Shown here piece after piece: positions 1-8,285 of a DNA stretch of 36,316 nt. The notes below the pieces were generated by a model. The model worked only from the letters and a program-made list of their open reading frames with translations. It did no database searches and had not been told where the DNA came from. A program made the translations under genes and the position numbers. Location: positions 1 to 36,316 of the forward strand of contig JAJOIN010000040.1 in assembly GCA_021209335.1 (NCBI GenBank), read 5' to 3'. Each line of letters opens with the position of its first letter. Positions within the stretch are counted from its first letter, which is position 1. The stretch comes from Aeromonadaceae bacterium. GTDB lineage: Bacteria; Pseudomonadota; Gammaproteobacteria; Enterobacterales; Aeromonadaceae.

Positions 1-2
1 GT

Positions 3-410
<408 letters not shown>

Positions 411-437
411 TTGGAGCGCTAAGCGACGGTAGACAAG

Positions 438-466
438 AGGCGGCCCTGCGGGCCGCCTTTTTTATT
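438..466 (+). terminator. Rho-independent terminator after gapA
   Basis: A perfect 9-bp stem (438-446 with 450-458, AGGCGGCCC/GGGCCGCCT) closes on a 3-nt loop and is followed by a run of Ts (458-463). It sits 28 bases after the gapA stop and ends just before the ribosome binding site of yeaD. yeaD is therefore probably expressed by read-through, or from a promoter not evident in the short gap. Confidence 0.9.
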
Positions 467-477
467 AGGAAATTACT

Positions 478-1368
478 ATGATCGAGTATCTGAACCTCAC
501 CCCCCTACAACCGCTAACCCGTCATAGTCACCTGGCCCGCAATGCGGCAGATCAGCGCTTCATCGTCATACAGCACCCGGATTACCAAGCCGTTCTCGCC
601 CTATATGGTGGCCACCTCATTCATTACAGCAGCCAAGGCTCCCCCTTGCTCTGGCTGAGCCGATCCGCCTTGTTGGACGGCTCACGCCCCATTCGCGGCG
701 GCGTGCCGTTGTGCTGGCCCTGGTTTGGCCCCAGTCCCGAGCGGGTTGGCGTGGGCAAGCCACAACACGGTTTTGCCAGAACCCAGATCTGGACCCTGGA
801 TGGTATCAGCGAAACCGCACAGAGCACCTTAGTTCACCTGTGTCTAGGCGACAACGCCGCCAGTCAGGCCCTCTGGCCCCATGCTTTCGCGCTCGAATTG
901 ACCCTCGAGGTGGGCCCTGAGCTCACCCTGCTGCTCACCACCCGCAATACCGGCTCGACCCCCTTTGTCTATTCCGGCGCCCTGCACACCTATTTTCAGA
1001 GCCAGGCCCCGGAAGCGGTACAGATCCAAGGCCTGGGAAATACCTACCTGGATCAACTGCAGCAAAAGCGTCCGACACACGAAGCCAGCTTCGTACTGGA
1101 TAAGCCGGTGGATCGCATCTACACCGAGCCCGCTAGCCGGATTGAGCTGGATACCGGCCTTGCGCGGCTGCAACTGCTCAACCACCAGGCAGACTCCGTG
1201 GTGGTCTGGAACCCCTGGCAAGCCGGTGCTGCCGCCATGGCCGACTTTGACGACCAGGGCTGGCGAACCATGATCTGTGTCGAGAGTGCCATCACAGCCC
1301 CTGAAGGCATACAGGTGGCCCCAGATGAAGAACACAGCCTGGGCTTCACCCTAAGACTGGTGCCCTGA
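478..1368 (+). CDS. yeaD: D-hexose-6-phosphate mutarotase (YeaD-type aldose-1-epimerase family)
   Basis: This 296-aa cytosolic enzyme is expected to interconvert the alpha and beta anomers of glucose-6-phosphate and related hexose phosphates. Conserved family segments are RGGVPLCWPWFGP (residues ~73-85), QHGFAR (H97), SGALHTYF (H170) and CVESA (E269). The two His and the Glu fit the galactose-mutarotase-like catalytic pattern, though the roles are inferred from the family. The start ATG at 478 has an AGGA ribosome site eight bases upstream. The gene lies directly after the gapA terminator, the same arrangement as in E. coli. Length is close to the E. coli protein (294 aa). The sequence looks intact. 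Confidence 0.93.
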   Translation: MIEYLNLTPLQPLTRHSHLARNAADQRFIVIQHPDYQAVLALYGGHLIHYSSQGSPLLWLSRSALLDGSRPIRGGVPLCWPWFGPSPERVGVGKPQHGFARTQIWTLDGISETAQSTLVHLCLGDNAASQALWPHAFALELTLEVGPELTLLLTTRNTGSTPFVYSGALHTYFQSQAPEAVQIQGLGNTYLDQLQQKRPTHEASFVLDKPVDRIYTEPASRIELDTGLARLQLLNHQADSVVVWNPWQAGAAAMADFDDQGWRTMICVESAITAPEGIQVAPDEEHSLGFTLRLVP

Positions 1369-1452
1369 AAAACCAGCTCAGGACCTGGACACCCAACACT
1401 AGAGGCCGCTGCCGGCCAAGATCTGTCTGATGATCAGGCCAAGCGGTGAGGA

Positions 1453-1483
1453 TAAAAAATGCCAGTCGCTGTGACTGGCATTT
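1453..1483 (-). terminator. Terminator of the AGCS symporter gene
   Basis: An 11-bp perfect inverted repeat (1457-1467 with 1473-1483, arms AAATGCCAGTC/GACTGGCATTT) has a 5-nt loop. Read on the minus strand it ends in a run of six Ts (1454-1459), placing it just after the stop of the minus-strand symporter gene at 1520. It may also weakly terminate yeaD transcripts coming from the left. Confidence 0.85.
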
Positions 1484-1519
1484 GACTCTTTGCGTGTCCG
1501 CAAGCCCCCTGATCCGGCA

Positions 1520-2899
1520 TCAGGAGCCGCAGCACATCGCCTGCTGCTCGGCCACGGACTTGCGGGCCGCCCAATAGGCACGGGTCTCTTGAATGATGAT
1601 GTGCCGCAGGCCAATCAGACCAATCAGGTTAGGAATGGCCATCAGGCCATTGACGATATCCGCCAGCAGCCAGATGAGATCCAGGTGCAAGAAGGCCCCC
1701 AAGGCCACCAGCAGGATATAGATCCAGCGAAACGGCAGTATGCCGCGCACCCCGAACAGGTATTCGGTGCAGCGCTCACCGTAATAGTTCCAGCCCAGTA
1801 TGGTGGTGAAGGCGAAGAACAAGAGGCCTATGTTCACCAGATGCTGTCCCAGCGGACCGCCCAGCCCAGTGGAAAAGGCTTCGTGGGTCATGGCCGCCCC
1901 GGCCGCGTCACCCTGCCAGGCACCGGTCACCACCAGCGCCAAGCCCGTCATGGTGCAGATGACGATGGTGTCGAAGAAGGTACCCGTCATGGAGACCAGT
2001 CCCTGCTCGACACAGGACTCCGTTTTGGCGGCGGCGGCGGCGATGGGTGCCGAGCCCAGGCCTGATTCGTTGGAGAAGACCCCACGCGCCACCCCGGCCT
2101 GAATGGCCAGCAGGATGCCCGCCCCGGCAAAACCGCCGGCGGCGGCGGTTGGCGTAAAGGCCCCCTGGATCACCAGGGCAATGGCGTCCGGCAGGGCGGC
2201 GTGGTTAAGCGCCAAGACCGCCAGACAGGTCAGAATGTAAAACAGCGCCATGAAGGGCACCACGGTGGTGGAGACCTTGGCGATGGACTTGAGCCCTCCC
2301 AGGGTGACCAGGGCCACCAGCACCGTCAGCACCAGGGCACTGGCCCAACGGGGCGCCGCCAGCGTCAGGCTGGCCGCATCGGCAATAGCATTGACCTGCG
2401 GAAAGGTGCCGATGCCAAACAGCGCCACGCCGATGCCGAACAGGGCAAAGGCCCGGGCCAGCCACTTGCTGCCCAGCCCCTTCTCCAGATAGTACATGGG
2501 GCCGCCGGACATCTGACCGTTGGCGTCCACCTGCCGGAACTTCACCGCCAAGAGCCCCTCGGCATACTTGGTGGCCATGCCAAAGAAGGCCGCCAGCCAC
2601 ATCCAGAACAGGGCGCCTGGGCCACCGAGCTTGATGGCGGTGGCCACGCCGACGATGTTGCCGGTGCCTATGGTGGCGGACAGGGCGGTACACAGGGCCG
2701 CGAAGCTGGAGACATCACCGGGTTTGTCCTGCTCGCGGCCAGGAAAGAAGACCAGGCGCAGGGCGGCAGGCAACTTGAATACCTGCAGCAACCCCAGGCG
2801 CAGGGTGAGATAGCAACCGGTACCGACCAGCAGCACCAGCAAGGGGGGGCCCCACACCAGATTATCCAGCGTGGTCAGCCATTGAGTCAGGGTTGTCAC
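1520..2899 (-). CDS. Alanine/glycine:cation symporter (AGCS family)
   Basis: This 459-aa polytopic inner-membrane protein belongs to the alanine/glycine:cation symporter family, which imports small neutral amino acids with Na+ or H+. Visible hallmarks are ATIGTGNIVGVATAI (~75-90), then the family signature region GGPGALFWMWL followed by GMATKYAEG, then SGGPMYYLEKGLG, and about ten hydrophobic segments. The start is GTG at 2897-2899 with GGGAGGT six bases upstream. A tandem glycine riboswitch lies in the leader (3005-3168), so glycine is a likely substrate or inducer; glycine riboswitches commonly control such symporters in gammaproteobacteria. The protein ends in a short Cys-containing tail (CCGS). 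The gene is monocistronic and has its own terminator. Which amino acid it prefers cannot be read from the sequence. Confidence 0.93.
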   Translation of the reverse strand: MTTLTQWLTTLDNLVWGPPLLVLLVGTGCYLTLRLGLLQVFKLPAALRLVFFPGREQDKPGDVSSFAALCTALSATIGTGNIVGVATAIKLGGPGALFWMWLAAFFGMATKYAEGLLAVKFRQVDANGQMSGGPMYYLEKGLGSKWLARAFALFGIGVALFGIGTFPQVNAIADAASLTLAAPRWASALVLTVLVALVTLGGLKSIAKVSTTVVPFMALFYILTCLAVLALNHAALPDAIALVIQGAFTPTAAAGGFAGAGILLAIQAGVARGVFSNESGLGSAPIAAAAAKTESCVEQGLVSMTGTFFDTIVICTMTGLALVVTGAWQGDAAGAAMTHEAFSTGLGGPLGQHLVNIGLLFFAFTTILGWNYYGERCTEYLFGVRGILPFRWIYILLVALGAFLHLDLIWLLADIVNGLMAIPNLIGLIGLRHIIIQETRAYWAARKSVAEQQAMCCGS

Positions 2900-3004
2900 G
2901 GATACCTCCCGTTACGAACAAGCTGTAATTCGTCACGAGGAGACATAGAGGCAATGAGGCGCAACTCGGGCAGGGCCGAGGGAAAGGCTCACCACACTCC
3001 ATCC

Positions 3005-3168
3005 CCTCTGTCCTTTTGCCTGAGAGTTTCAACCCATGGGGTTTTGCTCCTTCGGCGCCCGATTTAACGGGTCTCTCCAGAGGCTCGTCCAGTAGCAGTC
3101 CTTACCAAGTGGTGGCGCCTGAAAGATTTACTTCTTCGGCGGACGGCAAGCCGTCACTCTCCTGCTAC
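3005..3168 (-). promoter_or_regulatory. Tandem glycine riboswitch
   Basis: On the minus strand two glycine aptamers lie head to tail upstream of the symporter. Aptamer 1 (3168 down to 3092) is closed by GTAGCAG/CTGCTAC and contains GGAGAG, CCGAAGAAG and TCAGGC. Aptamer 2 (3083 down to 3005) is closed by CCTCTG/CAGAGG and contains GGAGAG, GCCGAAGGAGCAA and CTCAGGCAAAAGGAC. These are the conserved core elements of the family. The linker between P1 helices is only about eight bases. About 100 bases separate aptamer 2 from the GTG start; I see no clear intrinsic terminator there, so control may be translational. Glycine binding would be expected to raise symporter expression, but this is inferred. 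Confidence 0.93.
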
Positions 3169-3380
3169 CTTCATCCGAACGCTGGAAGGTGAAGCGCGAA
3201 GTCTATCGCACAAGACACTGGCATTTCCAGATCAAGCCAGTGGAATAAATAGACTAATGATTAAATTACCCGCAATCCCCCTACTGGCAAGCCGCCTGGC
3301 GGGGCGAGCTGTCGCCTTGCCTCCCCCGTCCGGGAATGACAGAATCAGCAACCCGATAGCAGAAGGACACAGGAGCCGCC

Positions 3381-3725
3381 ATGATCCGCATCTACGGCAT
3401 TCGCCAGTGTGACACCCTGAAGAAAGCCCTGCGCTGGCTGGATGCGCAGCAGATCCCCTACGTGTATCACGACTACCGCAAGGACGGCCTGAGCCGGGCG
3501 TTGCTGCAGGAATTTGTCGATGCCCTGGGCTGGGAGGCGCTGCTCAACAAGCGCGGCACCACCTACCGTCAGTTGGATGAGGCCACCCAACAGGCCCTGG
3601 ATGCCCAGCTCGCCTTTGAGCTGATGCTGGCCCAACCGGCCATCATCAAGCGTCCCCTGCTGCTCAAGGATGGCCACTACACCCTGGGTTTTAGCCAGGC
3701 CCAATACCACTCGCTGTTTGCCTGA
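3381..3725 (+). CDS. yffB: Spx/ArsC-family reductase-like protein YffB
   Basis: This 114-aa thioredoxin-fold protein belongs to the ArsC/Spx/YffB family. It has the N-terminal IYGIRQCDTLKKAL with a single Cys at position 10, and the C-terminal IKRPLLL strand typical of the fold. E. coli YffB has been proposed to act as a glutathione-dependent thiol reductase, but its substrate is unsettled, so arsenate reduction should not be assumed. The start ATG at 3381 follows AGGAGCCGCC. It precedes dapE with a 24-base gap, the same gene pair as in E. coli. The 213-base gap upstream, to the riboswitch leader, must hold two divergent promoters; I could not place them convincingly. Confidence 0.9.
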   Translation: MIRIYGIRQCDTLKKALRWLDAQQIPYVYHDYRKDGLSRALLQEFVDALGWEALLNKRGTTYRQLDEATQQALDAQLAFELMLAQPAIIKRPLLLKDGHYTLGFSQAQYHSLFA

Positions 3726-4885
<1,160 letters not shown>

Positions 4886-4886
<1 letters not shown>

Positions 4887-5572
4887 TGGACCAGCTCTGG
4901 CTGGGATTGGATGACTCGGCGCTGCTGACCCTGGCCGATGGCCGGCAGCTTCGGCCTGCCACGGCGGCGGCCTGGCAGGCTCTGCAACAGGCCGCCCGTG
5001 CCGAGGGGCTGGAGATCGCCATTGCCTCCGCCTACCGTAACTTTGATCGTCAGTGCCAGATCTGGAACGCCAAGTTTGACGGCCGCCGGCCCGTGTTGGA
5101 TGAAGCGGAGCGGCCGCTGGATCTGCGCGAACTCAGCGACGAGCAAAAGGTGTGGGCCATACTGCGCTGGAGCGCCCTGCCGGGCACCAGCCGGCATCAC
5201 TGGGGCACGGATCTGGATATCTATGCCCCGGCCCTGCTGCCCCCGGGCCAGACGCTGCAGCTCACATGCGCCGAATACGCGCCGGACGGCTACTTTGCGC
5301 CCCTGACCAGCTGGCTGGATCACCATCTGGCAGAATTTGGCTTCGAGCGCCCCTATCGGCATGGCCGGGCAGACAACCCGGGCGGCGTGGCCGACGAACC
5401 CTGGCACATCAGCTTTCTGGCCGAAGCCCGCCGTTTCGAGCAGCAGATGAATTATCCGGCCCTGCAGGCTGCCATCATGGCGAGTAACCTCGCCGGCAAG
5501 ACTGCCGTGCTGGCCTGCCTGCCCGCCATCTGGCAAGGCTTGCACCCCACCACCCCCCAGGAGACATCATGA
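4886..5572 (+). CDS. M15-family D-alanyl-D-alanine carboxypeptidase-like protein
   Basis: This 228-aa protein is related to VanY/M15 zinc D,D-peptidases. The zinc-site pattern is visible: SAYRNFDRQ (~48-56), SRHHWGTDLDIYA (~104-116, His and Asp ligands) and EPWHISF (~172-178, catalytic Glu-x-x-His). I chose the ATG overlapping the dapE stop at 4886 rather than an in-frame upstream ATG at 4811, which lies inside dapE and would add 25 residues of non-homologous sequence. There is no obvious N-terminal signal peptide, so whether it acts on periplasmic peptidoglycan is unclear. It overlaps the next gene by ATGA. Peptide-crosslink trimming fits the neighbouring DAP pathway gene, but this is inference. 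Confidence 0.85.
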
Positions 5573-5823
5573 ACCTCTGGCTTTGGATCGGCCTGCCCCT
5601 GCTGTTCTTGCTCGGCATCTTCTTAAATGCCATCAAGGACATGAAGCGGCTGGAAAAGCAGGTGCCCAAGTTCCTCGACAAGGTCCGCCCCCAGGCCTAC
5701 GACGATGAGGCGGACGACTACCCGGTCAAGTCGGATGATAAGGCCCCTCACGCCAACAGCTCGGCGGCGCCAGCCAACAAGCAGCCTCCCAACCCTGATG
5801 GTGATGGCGATGGCCAGCGGTAG
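5569..5823 (+). CDS. ypfN: YpfN/UPF0370-like small membrane protein
   Basis: This 84-aa protein has one N-terminal transmembrane segment (residues ~3-21, leucine/phenylalanine rich) followed by NAIKDMKRLEKQVPKFL and an acidic, polar, low-complexity tail. The LLNVIKDLKR-type motif after the membrane segment and its position downstream of dapE match E. coli YpfN, although this copy is about 20 residues longer because of the Asn/Pro/Asp-rich C-terminus. The start overlaps the upstream stop as ATGA (5569-5572), so it is translationally coupled to the peptidase gene. Its function is unknown. No clear terminator follows before the copper cluster. Confidence 0.75.
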   Translation: MNLWLWIGLPLLFLLGIFLNAIKDMKRLEKQVPKFLDKVRPQAYDDEADDYPVKSDDKAPHANSSAAPANKQPPNPDGDGDGQR

Positions 5824-5841
5824 CCCAGGCCCATATCAGGC

Positions 5842-5871
5842 TTGCATCGGCCTCCCCGCCTGGCCTAGTAT
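5842..5871 (+). promoter_or_regulatory. Possible promoter of the copper efflux operon
   Basis: TTGCAT (5842-5847) and TAGTAT (5866-5871) are separated by 18 bases and lie about 40 bases upstream of the first operon start. The spacer is GC-rich (GGCCTCCCCGCCTGGCC) with partial symmetry that could bind a metal-responsive activator. This is a pattern match only. Confidence 0.35.
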
Positions 5872-5911
5872 CGCATCGGTATAGACACGCAAATTGGAGA
5901 TCTGGCCGGTC

Positions 5912-6355
5912 ATGTCACGTCTTTGGCTGTTAGCTTGCCTGTTGTTGGCTCTGCCCTGGTATGGTGCCAGTGCAGCGGCCACTTCGCGCCTGGCAACCGC
6001 CACGCAGCAGCCGGTCATGCCGCCATCGGTGGCGGCCAACCATACCGCTGCCACTCAGGCATCCGATCCCCACACTTCCCATGTGCCGGTAGCAGCGGCC
6101 TCGCAAGCCAGGGATTGCCACGACAGCGTCGCCAGCCAAGCCCCTTGCCCCGGACAGACAGGCATGGCGGGGCATGACAGCGGCAAGGTGCATTGCCCCA
6201 GTTGCCTGACGCCAGTGGCCGACCTACCGGACTTGACGCAACTGACCCCGCGACTGACACCTCCACTCAGTGAGCCTTTGCGACTGACGCTGAGTCGCTA
6301 CCTGGATCATGTTCCCGGCGTTCCCTCGCCGCCCCCCACCCGCGCCTTCCTCTAA
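5912..6355 (+). CDS. Secreted Cys/His-rich protein of the copper operon (DUF2946-like)
   Basis: This 147-aa protein has an N-terminal signal peptide (hydrophobic residues 4-20, likely cleaved near GASA-A). The mature part contains scattered His and Cys, a CPSC pair at 95-98, and a proline-rich C-terminus ending PPPTRAFL. It heads the operon with CusF-, CusB- and CusA-like genes, so a periplasmic metal-binding or sensing role is plausible. Similar small proteins of the DUF2946 type often precede copper efflux genes, but I assign this family only tentatively. I chose ATG at 5912 over TTG at 5894 because it places the signal peptide at the N-terminus and has GGAG upstream. Confidence 0.65.
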   Translation: MSRLWLLACLLLALPWYGASAAATSRLATATQQPVMPPSVAANHTAATQASDPHTSHVPVAAASQARDCHDSVASQAPCPGQTGMAGHDSGKVHCPSCLTPVADLPDLTQLTPRLTPPLSEPLRLTLSRYLDHVPGVPSPPPTRAFL

Positions 6356-6451
6356 CGATCCGCCCCTTGGGCTAAGCCGTCGTGCCGATGCACGAACTGG
6401 CGGCTGCCTGGCAGACGCCATACTGATTTCGTTTTGATGAAGGTACACACC

Positions 6452-6808
6452 ATGAAATTCCATCAACTGCTGGCCTTGAGCCTGCTGTTCACCCTGCCCA
6501 GCCTGCAGGCCGCAACCATGCACCAGGATCACGCCATGGCCGACGGCCAGATGGCCACGGCAAACGGTCAGATGACCATGCCGGCCCAGTATGCCTTGGT
6601 CGCCACTGTCATCCGCCTCGACGGCGACAAGGTGATGCTGCAGCATGAGGCCATCCCGGCCCTGAGCTGGCCTGCCATGACCATGCCCTTCGTGCTGGCC
6701 GATGCCGGCCTGGCCAAGGGACTGACCCCCGGGCTGCAGATCCAGGGCCACTTCAGCCCGGTGCAGGGCGACTCCCCCCGTCTGCTGGACTGGCAGGCCA
6801 AGCCCTAA
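6452..6808 (+). CDS. cusF: CusF-like periplasmic copper/silver-binding protein
   Basis: This 118-aa protein has a signal peptide (residues 1-20, ending LQA) and a CusF-type beta-barrel. The Cu(I)/Ag(I) ligand set is visible with exact family spacing: H65, W73, M76 and M78 in LQHEAIPALSWPAMTMPF, equivalent to H36/W44/M47/M49 of E. coli CusF. Its expected role is to deliver Cu(I) to the CusB-like adaptor encoded next. A Met/His-rich linker (MHQDHAMADGQM) between the signal and barrel adds further possible metal ligands. The start ATG at 6452 follows GAAGG eight bases upstream; ATG at 6437 in the same frame is less likely. The stop is nine bases before the adaptor gene. Confidence 0.9.
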   Translation: MKFHQLLALSLLFTLPSLQAATMHQDHAMADGQMATANGQMTMPAQYALVATVIRLDGDKVMLQHEAIPALSWPAMTMPFVLADAGLAKGLTPGLQIQGHFSPVQGDSPRLLDWQAKP

Positions 6809-6817
6809 GGAGTCGTC

Positions 6818-8284
6818 ATGAAACCTAAATCGCAAGCTGGTCACCCCAAGGGGTGGCCGGCCGCCCTGCCATGGGTCTGTTTGCTCGGCGGACTGCTGCT
6901 GGGCGCGGGTAGCGTCTGGCTATGGCAAATCGGGAACCAGGCGGCCCCAGATAGCGCCGAGCCATCCCAGGCCGCCCCGGCGCGCCAGATCCTCTACTAT
7001 CGCAATCCCATGGGCCAGCCGGACACCTCACCGGTACCCAAGAAGGATGAGATGGGCATGGACTACCTGCCGGTCTACGCCGACGAGGCCCCCGCGTCAG
7101 CGGCCCCTACGCCGGGAGCCCACAGGCAGATCCTCTATTACCGCAACCCCATGGGCCAGCCGGATATCTCACCCGTCCCCAAGAAGGACGAGATGGGCAT
7201 GGACTACCTGCCGGTTTACGCCGATGAGGCGCAGACCGGAGGTCTAGCCCTCTCGCCGGAGCGCATCCAGCAGCTGGGAGTGCTAAGCAGCCCGGTGCGC
7301 CAGGAGCCACTCTACCGGGAGATCCGCGCCACCGGCCGTCTGAGCCTGGATGAGCGCCGTCAGCAGACGGTCACCGCCAAGTACGCCGGCTGGGTGGAGC
7401 AGTTGCCGGTCAACAGCACGGGGCAGACGGTGCGCGCCGGTCAGACCCTGCTGGAGACCTACAGCCCGGAACTCATCGCCGCCCAGCAGGAGTACCTGAT
7501 CGCCCGGGACAGCCAGCACAAACTGGGGCTGACCCGCCAGGTTGATGGCGGACGGCGCCTGAGTCTGGAAGAAGGCGCCCTGCAACGGCTGCGTTATTGG
7601 GATCTGCCGGAAACCAGCCTGCAACGGCTGGTGCAAAGCCGCCAGGTGCGACGCACCCTGCCGCTGCCCTCCCCCATCAGCGGTGTGGTGCTGGAGAAGA
7701 AAGTGATCCAGGGCAGCTACTTCCAGGCCGGCGATGCCCTGTTCGAGCTGGCAGATCTGCGCCAGCTATGGCTCTTGGTGGAGGTGTTTGAAACGGATCT
7801 GGCCGGGCTCCAGGCCGGCGAATCGGCGGAGATCCGCCTGGATGCCTATCCCGGCGAATCGCTGACCGGGCGCCTGGACTTCATCTATCCCACCCTCAAT
7901 CCCCAGACCCGCACCGTCAGCGTGCGCATCCTGCTGGATAACCCGGACGGCCGTTTCAAACCCGGCATGCTGGCCAATGCCCGTCTGACACTGCCCCTGC
8001 CCGGCGAGCCGCCGCTGAGCGTGCCGGAGTCAGCCCTCATCGACTCGGGCACCCGCCAGAGTCTGCTCATCGCCCTGGGCAATGGCCGCTTTGAGCCCAG
8101 AGCCGTGGTGGCCGGCCCCGTGGCGGTCACCGCCCTGGGTGAGCGCCGGGTGGTGATCCAGGAGGGGCTGCTGCCGGATGAACAGGTGGTGACCCGCGCT
8201 AACTTCCTGCTCGATAGCGAGAGCAACCTGCGCGCCGCCTTCGGCAGCCTGCAAGCGGCCGCTGCGCCGGCCAAGGAGGGCTAA
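6818..8284 (+). CDS. cusB: CusB-like RND efflux periplasmic adaptor with two heavy-metal-binding segments
   Basis: This 488-aa membrane-fusion protein connects an inner-membrane RND pump to an outer-membrane channel. Residues ~15-35 form an N-terminal anchor. There are two near-identical copies of a heavy-metal-binding domain (residues ~57-91 and ~104-138, each with YYRNPMGQPD and KKDEMGMDYLPVY), then the lipoyl/barrel-sandwich halves, an alpha-hairpin (ETYSPELIAAQQEYLIA) and a beta-barrel (FKPGMLANARLTLPL). Most CusB relatives with this domain have a single copy. The RBS is AAGGAGTC before ATG 6818. The stop is one base before the CusA-like start. Substrate assignment to Cu(I)/Ag(I) rests on the CusF and CusA neighbours. 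Confidence 0.92.
   Translation: MKPKSQAGHPKGWPAALPWVCLLGGLLLGAGSVWLWQIGNQAAPDSAEPSQAAPARQILYYRNPMGQPDTSPVPKKDEMGMDYLPVYADEAPASAAPTPGAHRQILYYRNPMGQPDISPVPKKDEMGMDYLPVYADEAQTGGLALSPERIQQLGVLSSPVRQEPLYREIRATGRLSLDERRQQTVTAKYAGWVEQLPVNSTGQTVRAGQTLLETYSPELIAAQQEYLIARDSQHKLGLTRQVDGGRRLSLEEGALQRLRYWDLPETSLQRLVQSRQVRRTLPLPSPISGVVLEKKVIQGSYFQAGDALFELADLRQLWLLVEVFETDLAGLQAGESAEIRLDAYPGESLTGRLDFIYPTLNPQTRTVSVRILLDNPDGRFKPGMLANARLTLPLPGEPPLSVPESALIDSGTRQSLLIALGNGRFEPRAVVAGPVAVTALGERRVVIQEGLLPDEQVVTRANFLLDSESNLRAAFGSLQAAAAPAKEG
6986..7230 (+). repeat. Tandem duplication encoding two heavy-metal-binding segments
   Basis: Bases 6986-7089 and 7127-7230 are 104-bp direct repeats, in frame, separated by 37 bases encoding an Ala/Pro-rich linker. 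The copies differ mostly at third codon positions, and the encoded peptides are almost identical (Thr versus Ile in the middle). This points to an internal duplication kept by selection for protein sequence. Confidence 0.95.
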
Positions 8285-8285
8285 G

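Noticed and set aside
2201-3067. A plus-strand frame of 288 codons covering the symporter start and the riboswitch
   Set aside because: It is antisense to a well-supported gene and RNA element, and its product is low-complexity Gly/Gln/His.
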